Below, piece after piece: positions 32,811-44,040 of a stretch of DNA of 64,000 nt. The position numbers and the translations under genes are program-made. Location of the stretch: contig NZ_VIQO01000014.1 in the NCBI RefSeq assembly GCF_007483665.1, positions 186,001 through 250,000 of the forward strand, written 5' to 3'. The DNA is from Catellatospora sichuanensis. GTDB lineage: Bacteria; Actinomycetota; Actinomycetes; Mycobacteriales; Micromonosporaceae. The notes below the pieces were generated by a model, which had not been told where the DNA came from, did no database searches, and was given only the letters and a program-made list of their open reading frames with translations. How positions within the stretch are numbered: the stretch's first letter is position 1; every line of letters starts with the position of its first letter.

Positions 32811-33584
32811 GTGACGCGCCCGCCCGACGCCCCGACATTCGCCGCCATCAGCAGCATGGTTGACGACGTCGGCCGGTCGAGCACCCGGTTGAGCCAGGCC
32901 GCCGATGCGCTGACCGACGCTGACGTTTTGGCTCCTTCAGGGCTGACGCAGTGGACGCGCGGCCATGTGTTGGCCCACGTCGCCCACAGCGCCGATGCCT
33001 ACGTTCGCCTGTTGCGTTCGGCCCGCACGGACCACCGTGCGGCCGGCCCGGCGGCGGATGCGGCGGCCCTGACCCGTGCGGTCGAGGAAGGTGCCGCCCT
33101 GCCTGCCGCCGAACTCGCCGGACAGGTGCGCTCCAGCCTGGAGCGGTTCGCGCAGGAGGCTCGGTCCATGTCCACACAGGCGTGGGACGGCATGGTCACG
33201 GCCATGGCGGGTTGGCGCCACCCTGCCTGGTACACCCTCCGCCGGTGCCTACGCGAACTCGAGACCCATCACGTGGACCTGAACGCCGACTATCGAACAG
33301 CAGATTGGCCGACGGCTTACGTCGCCTGGGCGCTCGAGGAGACGCTCGCCGCGCTGAAAGCGCGAAGCTTTCCCCTCGCCTCCGTCCACGCCACCGATCT
33401 CGGCCGGGCTTGGGACATGGGTGGCGACGGCACGGCGATCTCCGCCCCGGGACACGTCCTGCTGGGCTGGCTGAGCGGCAGGTCGACCACTCATGGGCTC
33501 GTGTCCGACGACCCGCCGACGGCTCTGCCGATCCCACCGGCATGGCCACAACCACCCTTCCCCGGCTGGGGCCGTGACCGCTGA
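32811..33584 (+). CDS. Mycothiol-dependent maleylpyruvate-isomerase/DinB family protein
   Basis: A 257-residue protein of the DinB-like mycothiol-dependent maleylpyruvate isomerase group. N-terminal four-helix bundle with metal-ligand His in GHVLAHVAHSADAYVRLL and in LELETHHVDL-type ETHHVDLNADY, then the small C-terminal MDMPI domain ending in HVLLGWLSGR. Such enzymes use mycothiol as thiol donor in isomerisation or detoxification. GTG 32811 is directly preceded by GAGGG with no spacer and a TAAAGAT about 10 bases upstream, so a leaderless or near-leaderless transcript is possible. Divergent from the S9 peptidase across 277 bases in which I see no other gene. Confidence 0.88.
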   Translation: MTRPPDAPTFAAISSMVDDVGRSSTRLSQAADALTDADVLAPSGLTQWTRGHVLAHVAHSADAYVRLLRSARTDHRAAGPAADAAALTRAVEEGAALPAAELAGQVRSSLERFAQEARSMSTQAWDGMVTAMAGWRHPAWYTLRRCLRELETHHVDLNADYRTADWPTAYVAWALEETLAALKARSFPLASVHATDLGRAWDMGGDGTAISAPGHVLLGWLSGRSTTHGLVSDDPPTALPIPPAWPQPPFPGWGRDR

Positions 33585-33643
33585 GCCGCAGCACGTCGGG
33601 CCGCCGTGCACCGCACCGGCTTCCCGGACTCCAGTCCTGGGCG

Positions 33644-34396
33644 CTACGCGCGCTCGGCAGCCACGACCAGGAAGTTCGGCAAATGTACGTAGGCATCTAT
33701 GCCTTCCGGGCCGGCATCGGCAACCGTCGGGTCCAGACCCGGTTCGGCGATCTCCCGCAGCCGACAGCCTAGGCTCGTCAGCTCGTTGAGATAGGCAGAC
33801 AAGGGCCGGTGGAAGTCGACACCGTGCGGTCCCTCGATCTCATATTCGGCGAGGTACCGCCTGGTGCGGTATTCGCCGTGCTCGCGCCATGACGGCCACA
33901 GCTGCTCGAAGCAGGGGTGGTTGACGGTGAACACGAACAGCCCGCCCGGTGAGAGCGCCGCCACGCACGCGCGCATGGCCGGAGCCCAATCAGGGATGGC
34001 GGGCAGCACCATGCTGGCCACCACGGCGTCGAACCTCCCGAGATCCGGCAGTTGACACAGGTCCGCCTGCACGTACCGGATCCCGCGAGGCTGCGCTGTC
34101 TCCTTCTCCACGGCGAAGTCGAACAATGATCGGCCCGGCTCCACACCGACGACCTGCGCGCCACGCTCGGCCAGCATCCGGCTGAGATAGCCGTTGCCGC
34201 ACCCGGCGTCCAATACCCGCCGACCGCGCACGTCGCCGAGCATCCGCAGCAGGACGGGATTGACCAGGTGCCGCTTGGCGAAGTCGCCGTCGTGCTCCAT
34301 CGTCTCCAGCACGGCCCGGGGCATGGCGCCCCATCGCCGGATCGCGGCATCGTTGGTCCACTGTGTCACTTCATGATCCCGTCCGCCTCGACCCAT
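33644..34396 (-). CDS. Class I SAM-dependent methyltransferase
   Basis: A 250-residue methyltransferase: SAM motif I VLDAGCGNGYLSRML, acidic QVVGVEPGRSLF, YVQADLCQLPDLGRFDAVVASMVL (motifs II/III) and LSPGGLFVFTVNHPCFE. The HPCFE segment is common in a subgroup acting on small molecules. ATG 34396 is used; GTG 34369 (VTQWTND) is an equally reasonable start. Convergent with the isomerase gene; no partner gene suggests the substrate. Confidence 0.9.
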   Translation of the reverse strand: MGRGGRDHEVTQWTNDAAIRRWGAMPRAVLETMEHDGDFAKRHLVNPVLLRMLGDVRGRRVLDAGCGNGYLSRMLAERGAQVVGVEPGRSLFDFAVEKETAQPRGIRYVQADLCQLPDLGRFDAVVASMVLPAIPDWAPAMRACVAALSPGGLFVFTVNHPCFEQLWPSWREHGEYRTRRYLAEYEIEGPHGVDFHRPLSAYLNELTSLGCRLREIAEPGLDPTVADAGPEGIDAYVHLPNFLVVAAERA

Positions 34397-34415
34397 CAGG
34401 GACTCTGCTCCGGCA

Positions 34416-35816
34416 CTAACGGCGTACGCGTTCGCGGATGGCGAGCAGGCCCAGCGCCAGCAGCAGCGGTGCGATCAGGCGCAGCACCAGCTCGATCCAG
34501 TCGCCGGTCGGAGTGAGCGCCACATCCGAGCCGCGGAGCAGCGTGGATGCGGCGCGCAGGGTGTAGCGCAGGGAGTCGCCATACCCGGTGGGGGTCTGGA
34601 AGCCCCAGCGGGCCAGGGCCGCGCTGGCCCCGGCGACGACCAGCCCCAGCGTCGCGAAGGCCCGCCAGGCCCGCTGGCCGTATCCGGACAGCAGCCAGTA
34701 CAGGCACAGCAGCAGCCACTCCCCGAAGGTGCTGAACGCCGCCCGCCAGTCGCGGGCGCGCAGGTCGGTGCGGAGGCTGCGACGCAGGCCGATGCGGCGC
34801 ATCTCCATCTCGCCGTAGTAGAAGTCGGACGCGGCCCGCTGGTCCTTGCGGTCCTGCATCATGCTGCGCAGCGAGTGGTAGTCGTTCTGCACGCTGTCGA
34901 ACGAGGGGGCCTCACGCGCGTCGCCGGGCAGCGCCCACCGGGCGTGGCCGCGTACGCGGTGCTCGTCGGCGAGGGTGACACGATGGGTGACCGAGAGACC
35001 GCGCGGTGAGGTTCGCCAGCTGTGCCAGTCGTCGACGGTCAGCTTGTCCAGGTGGTGCGCGCCGGAGAAGGAACATTCGGACAGGTCTACGTAGGACAGC
35101 CGGAGTTGGCTCAGGTCGGTGCCGAGCGTCCGTCCGAGCACAGGCCGGTCCTGCATGCGCCAGGCCTCGACGGTCGACGCGGCGGCGGCGATCGCGGAAG
35201 GCCCGCCGAGGTCGACTTCGAGCAGGTCGAGCCTGGTCGGCCCGGCGCAGGTGAGGCGTACGCCGCGGTGGAAGCCGGCGCGGTGCAGGTCGGCTCGGGC
35301 CACGTCGGCGAGCTGGATGAGGGCCCGGTGCTGGAAGGTGGTGCGGCGCAGGTCGAGGTGGGCGGCCCGCAGGTCGGCGATCTCGACGGACCCGGCGAGC
35401 GTGGAGCGGGCCAGCGACACCGTGCCGCCGCAGGTCACGTCGGTGATCGACACGTCGCGCTCGAAGGCCACGTCCCGCATACGCAGCAATTCGCCGACGG
35501 TCAGCGCCGCGACGGCGACGTAGCCCTGCATCCCGGCACTGTCGAAGATCGCGGCGCCGCCGACGTCGACGTTCCTGATCCGCAGCGATCCGCGGAAGGT
35601 GGTGCCGGCGCACCGCAGGTCGCCGGTGATCGTCAGGTCGGCGAGCTGGACGTCGTCGAGTCGCCGACCGCTGAGGTCGAGGTCGGCGAGCACGTGCCGG
35701 CCCCGCTCGTCGGTCGGGCAGTTCTCGATGTGATGCGCCAGGCACCGGTCATCGACGACGGCTTCGTTCGAGCACTGCGCGCAGTTCGCCACGGGCGCGA
35801 CCCTAGTCCATGCCAT
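34416..35816 (-). CDS. Pentapeptide-like repeat protein with C-terminal membrane domain
   Basis: A 466-residue protein in three parts. The N-terminus carries a zinc-ribbon-like Cys/His set (CAQCSNEAVVDDRCLAHH). It is followed by a long right-handed-helix region of degenerate pentapeptide-type repeats (ADLDLSGRRLDDVQLADLTI ... SYVDLSECSFSGAHHL). A C-terminal membrane domain has two main hydrophobic segments (AFATLGLVVAGASAALARWGF and LVLRLIAPLLLALGLLAI). The spacing between the last two helices recalls two-helix ion channels, but the pore loop reads STLLRGSDVALTPTG and lacks TVGYGD. A TGYGD occurs too early, just after the first helix. ATG 35816 is chosen; a TTG at 35894 is an alternative. Function unknown. 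Confidence 0.8.
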   Translation of the reverse strand: MAWTRVAPVANCAQCSNEAVVDDRCLAHHIENCPTDERGRHVLADLDLSGRRLDDVQLADLTITGDLRCAGTTFRGSLRIRNVDVGGAAIFDSAGMQGYVAVAALTVGELLRMRDVAFERDVSITDVTCGGTVSLARSTLAGSVEIADLRAAHLDLRRTTFQHRALIQLADVARADLHRAGFHRGVRLTCAGPTRLDLLEVDLGGPSAIAAAASTVEAWRMQDRPVLGRTLGTDLSQLRLSYVDLSECSFSGAHHLDKLTVDDWHSWRTSPRGLSVTHRVTLADEHRVRGHARWALPGDAREAPSFDSVQNDYHSLRSMMQDRKDQRAASDFYYGEMEMRRIGLRRSLRTDLRARDWRAAFSTFGEWLLLCLYWLLSGYGQRAWRAFATLGLVVAGASAALARWGFQTPTGYGDSLRYTLRAASTLLRGSDVALTPTGDWIELVLRLIAPLLLALGLLAIRERVRR

Positions 35817-35945
35817 CGAATCCGCCGACGGGCCGTCCGTCCATTGCGGATAGCAGCTCTTGCCTACCGAGAGGTCGAGTGTTTTCGACGTCAATTGGCG
35901 TTTTATGGATTAATGCCCGATAAGGGGCTGTCCCGGTAGGCTTAA

Positions 35946-35969
35946 GTTGCGTCGTTTGTTGCGTCGTTT
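35946..35969. promoter_or_regulatory. Tandem 12-bp direct repeat GTTGCGTCGTTT x2
   Basis: Two identical 12-bp copies in immediate succession, 18 bases upstream of the PAP2 start. One face of the helix plus the spacing suggests a tandem regulator site, or slippage at the promoter. Confidence 0.5.
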
Positions 35970-35986
35970 AGGCGTACTGTCGAACC

Positions 35987-36943
35987 GTGGCCATCGTTCA
36001 CGAAGCGGCTACGGTCCGTACCGCCACCGTTCGGCGCGAGCCTCGGAAACCACCCGGGCTCGCCTCCGCTCCGCGTCCTGCCGACGCGATCGTGCTGGGC
36101 TACCTGGCGGTCGCGGCAACCCTGGTCGCGGCCGGACACGACCGGGTACCGCACTGGTGGGCATACCTGCTCGCGTACACGGCGATGGCGGCCGCGGTGC
36201 TCCTGCTGATCGCCGCGCAGGCCCGGCGGCCCGATGTCACGGCGCTGTCCGTGTTGCGGACGGCCTATCCCGTGGTCCTCGCGCCGCTGGCGTACAGCCT
36301 GGTGGGACCCACGGTGCTGGTCGTGCACGGCAGGTATCTCGACACCGCCATGAACGCCTTCGAGGCGGCGGTGTGGGGGAGCCACCCGTCGCTGTGGCTG
36401 GACGGCCTCGTTCGGCGGCCGCTCACCGAGCTGCTCTACGCCGCCTACATGAGCTACTACCTGTACATCGTGGTGCCACCGGTGCTGCTGATCCTGCGCC
36501 GGCGGCTCGACGCTCTGGAGCGGCTGGTCACCACGGTGAGCGCGGCCGTGTACACCTGCTACCTGGGCTTCCTGGTGCTGCCGGTGCGGGGGCCGGTGCA
36601 CTCGCTGGCCGGACAGCTCGATCCGCCCGTGCTGACCGGCTACGTCCTGGCTCCGGCACAGCAGTTCCTGATGGCGCACGCCGACCCGGCCGGCACCTGC
36701 TTCCCGTCGGCGCACGTCGCCGGGGCGTGGGCCGCCGTGCTGGCGATCCGCCGCGTATGGGGACGGGCCGCCTTCCGCCGCCTGCTGCTGCCGACGGTCC
36801 TGCTCACCGTGTCGGTGGTGTATACGCGCTACCACTACACGGCCGACGTCGCCGCCGGGCTGGTGGTGGCGCTGGCCGCCGACGCGCTGGTGAGCAGGAT
36901 GCGCGGACCGGTCAGCGGCGAGTGGGCAGGCGCACCACGCTGA
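35987..36943 (+). CDS. PAP2-superfamily membrane phosphatase
   Basis: A 318-residue polytopic PAP2/acid-phosphatase-fold protein with about six transmembrane helices. The catalytic motifs are the C2-like CFPSAHVAG (His) and C3-like [13 protein letters not shown] (Arg, His, Asp); the arrangement resembles the inositol-phosphotransferase (AUR1-like) branch. It may act on polyprenyl or phosphatidic-acid phosphates or transfer phospho-inositol groups. GTG 35987. Its last 32 bases overlap the end of the convergent response-regulator gene. Confidence 0.9.
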   Translation: MAIVHEAATVRTATVRREPRKPPGLASAPRPADAIVLGYLAVAATLVAAGHDRVPHWWAYLLAYTAMAAAVLLLIAAQARRPDVTALSVLRTAYPVVLAPLAYSLVGPTVLVVHGRYLDTAMNAFEAAVWGSHPSLWLDGLVRRPLTELLYAAYMSYYLYIVVPPVLLILRRRLDALERLVTTVSAAVYTCYLGFLVLPVRGPVHSLAGQLDPPVLTGYVLAPAQQFLMAHADPAGTCFPSAHVAGAWAAVLAIRRVWGRAAFRRLLLPTVLLTVSVVYTRYHYTADVAAGLVVALAADALVSRMRGPVSGEWAGAPR

Positions 36944-37360
36944 CGAAGAAGTCGTCGATCTGCTTGACGACGGAGATGAACCGCTCGAAGTCGACCGGCT
37001 TGGCGACGTACGCGTTGGCGTGCAGCTGGTAGCTGCGCAGCACGTCCTCCTCGGCCTGCGACGTGGTCAGCACCACAACCGGGATGCGGCACAGGTCGGG
37101 ATCGTTCTTGATCTCGCGGAGCACCTCGCGGCCGTCGCGGCGCGGCAGGTTGAGGTCGAGCAGGATCAGGTCAGGGGTGTTGGCCTCGGCGAACGCACCC
37201 TCGCGGCGCAGGTAGGCCAGCGCCTCCACACCGTCGCTGACGACGTGCAGGGTGTTGCGCATCTTGTACTCCTCGAACGCCTCCCGCGTCATGAGCACGT
37301 CACCCGGGTCGTCCTCGACCAGCAGCACCTCGATGGGGCGGCCGCCCTTGTCGTCGCCAA

Positions 37361-37364
<4 letters not shown>
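36912..37364 (-). CDS. Single-domain response regulator (Rcp1-like receiver)
   Basis: A 150-residue stand-alone receiver domain with acidic pocket D18/D19 (LLVEDDPGD), phosphoacceptor D70 (LILLDLNLP), the switch Thr in VVVLTTSQ and Lys in YVAKPVD. The family (Rcp1-like) lacks an output domain and usually relays phosphate from phytochrome-type kinases. It overlaps the histidine kinase stop by 4 bases (ATGA), so it is the third gene of a coupled operon and the kinase is its likely donor. Confidence 0.95.
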
Positions 37365-38985
<1,621 letters not shown>

Positions 38986-38989
<4 letters not shown>

Positions 38990-40182
38990 GAGGTTGGTTC
39001 CTTACTCAGCAGGACGATGGCGACGTCGTCGGCAAGCGGCCCGCCGTTGAGCGTCTCGGCCGACTCGACCAGGCTCGCGGGCAGACGTTCCATGGTGTCA
39101 CCGCGGGCAAGCCGGGTGGCGCACATCCCGACCAGGCCCTCGTCGCCGAGCCGGTCCGGGCTGTCCCCCAGGCGGCCCTCGACCAGGCCGTCGGTGTAGA
39201 GCAGCAGCGACCAGTCGGCGGGCAGGTCGGTGTCGGCCCGCTCGCGGGGCGCGTCGCCCACCCCGAGCAGCAGCCCGTACGGCACGTCGAGCGGCACGGC
39301 CCGGCCGCCGACCAGCAGCAGCGGCGGCGGGTGCCCGGCCAGCCAGCACGACGCCCGCGAGGCGCCCAGGTCGATGCGTACCAACGCCATCGTCGCGAAC
39401 GTGCTCGGGTGGCTGCGCTCGCTGCTGAGCACCTGCTCCATCGCGGTCAGCGTCTGCTCGGGGGCGACCCCGGCCAGGGTCAGCGCCCGCCAGGCGACCC
39501 GCAACTCGACGCCCAGCGCCGCGCCGTCGACGTCGTGGCCGCTCACGTCGCCGATCATCACGTGCACCGTCTCGGGGCTGGTCTGCACCACGTCGAAGAA
39601 GTCCCCGCCGAGCACCCCCTCATACCGGCCCGGCCGGTAGAACGTGTGCACGGCGAGCTTGTCCGTGGTCATCAGCGGCTGGGGCAGCAGGCCGCGTTCC
39701 AGCCGGGCCGACTCGGCCTGGCGCAGCTCGACTTCGCGCAGCCGGCGCGCGTTCTCCTCGGCGTACTTGCGCTCGACGGCATACTGCACCGCGCGTTCCA
39801 GCAGCGCGCCGTCGACCTGGCCCTTGACCAGATAGTCCTGTGCCCCCTCGGCGACCGCGGTGATGCCGATGTGGGTGTCCTGCTGGCCGGTGAGCACGCA
39901 CACCGCGGTGCCGGGCGCGTCGGCCAGCACGCGGCGCAGGCCGTCGATGCCCTGCGCGTCGGGCAGACCCAGGTCCAGCAGGATGCAGTCGACCTCGCCC
40001 ATCAGCGCCCGCGCGTCGCGCAGGGTGCGCGCAACGGTGAGCTGGATCGCCGCGTCCTGCTCCCGCAGCAGCTCCTCGACCAGGAACGCGTCGCCCTCGT
40101 CGTCCTCGATCAGCAGCACCCGCAACCGGGTCAGCCGAGCCGGTCCCCGCGGCTGGGTCGGCAGGGATGCAGCGGTGAACAT
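38986..40182 (-). CDS. Receiver-SpoIIE (PP2C-type) phosphatase
   Basis: A 398-residue fusion of an N-terminal receiver (D27/D28, phosphoacceptor D70 in CILLDLGLPD, Lys in YLVKG) and a C-terminal SpoIIE serine phosphatase with metal motifs GGDFFDVV, IGDVSGHDVDGA, YTDGLVEGR and ADDVAIVLL. Phosphorylation of the receiver should switch the phosphatase, which typically dephosphorylates an anti-sigma-factor antagonist, controlling a stress sigma factor. No STAS or anti-sigma gene is visible in the window, so the target is unlinked. GAGGG precedes ATG 40182 and the stop overlaps the kinase start; first gene of the three-gene operon. Confidence 0.95.
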
Positions 40183-40310
40183 GGATGCCCTCACGTCCGG
40201 TGCCCCAGGTCGGCAATGAATACGGTTTCCTCCACCGCACTGCAGATCATGCCTGCGCCGAGCCCTGGAACACAACCCGCCGGGAGCGGGCCCACGGCCG
40301 GGCCCGCCGG

Positions 40311-41265
40311 TGCCTGTGCTTCGTGGGATTCATCGCCTTGCCGGGCGTGGTTCCGCTGGCGATCTTCAGCTTCCTGCTCGCCCTGGGCAACCGGGCGGAC
40401 AACGCCGCCGCTCCGCTGCTCGCGCTGCGGCTCGCCCCGGCAGGCCAGTCCAGCCGGTGGCTCGCCCTGTCCCGGGTGGTGTTCAAACGCGGGCATGGGA
40501 CTCGGCGCCCTCATCGCCGGCGTGTTCATCGTGGACACGACCTCGGGCTTCGTGGCGCTGGGTGCGGTGTACGCGGCGGGCATGGCGCTGACCGCCGGCC
40601 TCTATTTCAGCACCGGCGCGGTCATCCCCGCCGGCCCGGCACCGGCCGGGCCCGCACGGAGCCGGCCGGCCCCGCCGTGGGGCGACGTCGCGTTCATCCG
40701 TGTCGCGGTGGCCAACGCCGTGCTGCTGACGGCCGCACTCGCGGTGGAGACCGGGATGCCGGTGTTCGTGCTGCGCGAGCTGGCCATGCCGTCGTGGACG
40801 GTGGGTCTGCTGTTCGCCGTCAACACGGCCATGCTGGCGCTGCTCCAACTCCCGGTGAGCCGGGTGCTGGACCTGTTCCGCCCGGCGGTGGTGCTCGCCC
40901 TCGGCGGGTTGTCGTACACCGCACTGCACGGGGCGCTCCTGCTCGCCGGCGGGGCCGACCCGGGGGTCCGGATCGCCCTGCTGGTCGGGGGCATCGCCGT
41001 CTACACGCTGGGCGAGTTGGCCGTCTCCCAGGCGGCCCTGGTCATGCTCACCGGCCTGCCGCCGGACCGGCAGAAGGGCTCCTACCTGGCCTTCAACCAG
41101 TTCTTCGTGGGAGGCGCCACCGCGCTTTCCCCGTTACTGGCGACGTCGCTGCTCACCGGGATGCCCTCGGCCCTGTGGTGGGCGCTGGCGGGGCTCAGTG
41201 TGTTGTCCGCGGCGGTGCTGCTGCGTGGCTGGCGGGCGCGCACGGAGGCGGACGCACTCAGCTGA
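40311..41265 (+). pseudogene. MFS transporter, 5'-truncated and frameshifted
   Basis: Remnant of a major-facilitator transporter. One frame from about 40311 encodes membrane segment FVGFIALPGVVPLAIFSFLLALGN, the ADNAAAPLLALRL loop and SRWLALSRVVF. At AAA (about 40486-40489) the homology moves to the +1 frame, which continues MGLGALIAGVFIVDTTSGF and about seven further helices to the stop at 41265. Removing one A restores a continuous protein. The first three or so helices and any start codon are missing, so this is a real truncation and not only a sequencing slip. Confidence 0.82.
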
Positions 41266-41443
41266 TCGGCCCGTCTTCGGCGACCCGCCGAAAAGTCTTG
41301 TGTGACTTGCGCGACAGACGCATTCTCAAAGTGATCGTCGGCGCGCAAACCCTCGGCCGTGCGCTGCGCTGCCCGCCGATCACCCGAACTGGCATGGTTT
41401 GCGGGGGCGCGGGCCAACGCACCTGACCTGAGGTGGTGACCCG

Positions 41444-43927
41444 ATGAACTCACGCTACCGCAACCCACTGCTCAACATTGCGTCGATGCTGGTCTGCGGC
41501 CTGCTCGCCGGCGTGGTGGTCGCCGCGGCGGTCTTCCCGGCCGTGGCGCTGTCCGGCATGGCCGCGATCGTCGGCGGAGACGCCTTCGGCAAGCTGCCCG
41601 ACGAACTGATCGTCAAGCGCTCGCCGCAGCTGAGCTACCTCTACGCGTCCGACGGCAAGAGCCTGCTGGCCACCATGTACGACGAGAACCGGCGCGACCT
41701 GCCGCTGGCCGACGTCCCGCTGGTCGTGCGCCAGGCCGTGCTCGCCGCCGAGGACCAGAAGTTCTACGAGCACAACGGCGTCGACATCAAGGGCATCGCC
41801 CGCGCCTACATCGCCAACAAGAAGGCCGGCGACGTGGAGCAGGGCGCGTCCACGCTGACCATGCAGTTCGTCCGGCTGTCCATCTCGTACTCGGCCGACA
41901 CCGCGCAGGAGGTCGTCGACGCCACCGAGGACACCACCAAGCGCAAGGTCCGCGAGATGCGCTACGCCATGGCCATCGAACAGCGGATGAGCAAGGACGA
42001 CATTCTCGAGGGCTACCTCAACACGGTCTACTTCGGCAACCGGGCGTACGGCATCTTCGCCGCGGCGCAGGTGTACTTCGGCAAGGAGCCGGCCAAACTG
42101 ACCGCCGCCGAGGCCGCCTTCCTGGCCGCGCTGGTCAAATTTCCGGGCGACTTCGACGTGATCAGCCTCAAGGGCCAGTCACTCGCCGTGGACCGGCGCA
42201 ACTACGTGCTCGCCGAGATGGTGGAGATCGGCGCGCTCACCGCGCAGCAGGGCGCGGTGGCCCAGCTCGAGCCGCTGAAGGTCACCGGCAAGTTCACCCC
42301 GAACGGCTGCGTGCAGTCCACCAACATCAAGTGGGGCTTCTTCTGCGACTTCTTCCAGCGCTGGTGGAACCAGCAGCCGGTGTTCGGGGTCACGCCGTAC
42401 GACCGCGAGCGCTCACTGAAGTCGGGCGGGTTCCGCATCGTCACGTCGCTCGACGTCACCGCGCAGACCGCGATGGACCGCGGCATCGACCGCTCGGTGA
42501 ACAAGAACCCGGACCTGCCGGGCGGCAAGTGGAAGTACAAGTCCGACGCGGTGCTGCTCGCCGCCGTGGAACCCGGCAGCGGCAAGGTGCGCGGGCTGGC
42601 GGCCAACCGCAACTTCCGGATCGACAGCAAGACCAAGCCGCAGAACGGCAAGGCGTCCAATCCGGCGCTGGCCCGCCGTGGCCTGCGGGGCAGCTACCCG
42701 AACACCACCAACCCGCTGCTGACCGGCGGCCCCGACATCGGCGGCTACCAGCCCGGCTCCGTCATGAAGATCTTCACGCTGGTGGCCGCCCTGGAGAAGG
42801 GCTACCCGCTGTCCACGATCATCAACACCCGCGCGCCGTACGTCTCCCGGACGAGGATCACCGGCTCGCCGAACTGCGGCGGCTACTGGTGCCCGACCAA
42901 CTCGGGCGGGCGCAACTTCGGCCCGCAGAACATGTGGAACGGCTTCGGCAGCTCCATCAACACGTTCTTCGTGCCGCTGTTCGAGATGACCGGCGGGTCC
43001 CGGGTCATCGACACCGCCAAGCGGATGGGCCTGACCTTCTACGACAACCCGCGGGCGACCCTCGACGACTTCTACTACTCCACCCAGGCCGCCGACGGCT
43101 GGGGGCCGTTCACCCTCGGCGCCTCCGACCACACCCCGCTGCAGATCGCCAACGCCTTCGCCACGCTGGCCGCCGACGGCGTCTACTGCGAGCCGACCCC
43201 CGTCGAGTCGATCACGACCAGCAAGGGCGAGAGGCTCGCCGTCGGCGACAAGCGCTGCAGGCAGAACATCCCCGTGGACGTGGCGCGCGCCGCGATCGAC
43301 GCGGCCCGCTGCCCGGTCGGCGACCGGTCGCTCTACGGCAAGTGCCAGGGCGCCACCGCCCGCGACTCCCGCGAGATCATCGGCAAGCACATCGCCGGCA
43401 AGACCGGCACCACCGACAACTCCAAGTCGGTGACGCTCACCATCACCACCAAGCAGCTGGCCATCTCCGGTTTCCAGACCGACCCCGACTGGGCGCAGGT
43501 CAACCACGCCATGTCGCACCGCGTCATCAACCCGGCGGTGCAGTACGCACTGCGCGACGCGATGAAGGGCAAGCAGTCGATCCCGTTCCTGAGGCCCAGC
43601 AACAGCCGGTTGATCACCGGATCGCAGGTCGCCATCCCGGCGGTCAGGTGCCGGACCCTGCCCCAGGCGCGGTCGATCCTCAACGGCAAGGGTTTCAAGG
43701 CCGAGGTCGCGCCCAAGCAGGTCGACTCGGACTGCCCGAAGGGCACCGCGGCCGGCACCAGCCCGGCGGGCCGGACGATCCGCAACGGCGTCGTGGTGAT
43801 CGAGATCAGCAATGGCAGCAAGGCCAAGCCGAGCGCCCCGCCCAGACCGCCGCCGAGCCCCGGCAACCCCGGCAACGGGCCGACCTCGCCACCGCCGCCG
43901 AACACGGCGGCGGCGTTCGACGGATGA
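41444..43927 (+). CDS. Bifunctional class A penicillin-binding protein with PASTA domain
   Basis: An 827-residue peptidoglycan synthase. Signal-anchor helix about residues 12-35; glycosyltransferase GT51 domain with catalytic E103 in AAEDQKFYEHNGVD and the second GT motif GASTLTMQFVR; transpeptidase domain with S439 (YQPGSVMKIF), S504-x-N506 (GSSINTFF) and K653-T-G (GKTGTTD). One PASTA domain follows (about 730-790), then a Pro/Gly-rich tail. It polymerises and cross-links the wall outside the membrane. GAGGT precedes ATG 41444. Monocistronic, ended by a hairpin. Confidence 0.97.
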   Translation: MNSRYRNPLLNIASMLVCGLLAGVVVAAAVFPAVALSGMAAIVGGDAFGKLPDELIVKRSPQLSYLYASDGKSLLATMYDENRRDLPLADVPLVVRQAVLAAEDQKFYEHNGVDIKGIARAYIANKKAGDVEQGASTLTMQFVRLSISYSADTAQEVVDATEDTTKRKVREMRYAMAIEQRMSKDDILEGYLNTVYFGNRAYGIFAAAQVYFGKEPAKLTAAEAAFLAALVKFPGDFDVISLKGQSLAVDRRNYVLAEMVEIGALTAQQGAVAQLEPLKVTGKFTPNGCVQSTNIKWGFFCDFFQRWWNQQPVFGVTPYDRERSLKSGGFRIVTSLDVTAQTAMDRGIDRSVNKNPDLPGGKWKYKSDAVLLAAVEPGSGKVRGLAANRNFRIDSKTKPQNGKASNPALARRGLRGSYPNTTNPLLTGGPDIGGYQPGSVMKIFTLVAALEKGYPLSTIINTRAPYVSRTRITGSPNCGGYWCPTNSGGRNFGPQNMWNGFGSSINTFFVPLFEMTGGSRVIDTAKRMGLTFYDNPRATLDDFYYSTQAADGWGPFTLGASDHTPLQIANAFATLAADGVYCEPTPVESITTSKGERLAVGDKRCRQNIPVDVARAAIDAARCPVGDRSLYGKCQGATARDSREIIGKHIAGKTGTTDNSKSVTLTITTKQLAISGFQTDPDWAQVNHAMSHRVINPAVQYALRDAMKGKQSIPFLRPSNSRLITGSQVAIPAVRCRTLPQARSILNGKGFKAEVAPKQVDSDCPKGTAAGTSPAGRTIRNGVVVIEISNGSKAKPSAPPRPPPSPGNPGNGPTSPPPPNTAAAFDG

Positions 43928-43929
43928 CG

Positions 43930-43969
43930 GCGGCGGGCCGCTCCCCGGTCCCGGTGAGCGGCCCGCCGC
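43930..43969. terminator. Hairpin terminator after the PBP gene
   Basis: Perfect 13-bp arms GCGGCGGGCCGCT and AGCGGCCCGCCGC separated by 14 bases, beginning 3 bases after the PBP stop. Confidence 0.8.
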
Positions 43970-44040
43970 GTCTCGACCCCGTCGGCAGCGCAGCCGACAT
44001 CTCGATCACGTCATCGGTCGGCGCGGTTTCGGACCCCGCC

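Noticed and set aside
41266-41443. Gap between the MFS remnant and the PBP gene searched for an RNA gene or riboswitch
   Set aside because: No cloverleaf, cobalamin/TPP-type core or other recognisable RNA structure; likely just the PBP promoter region.
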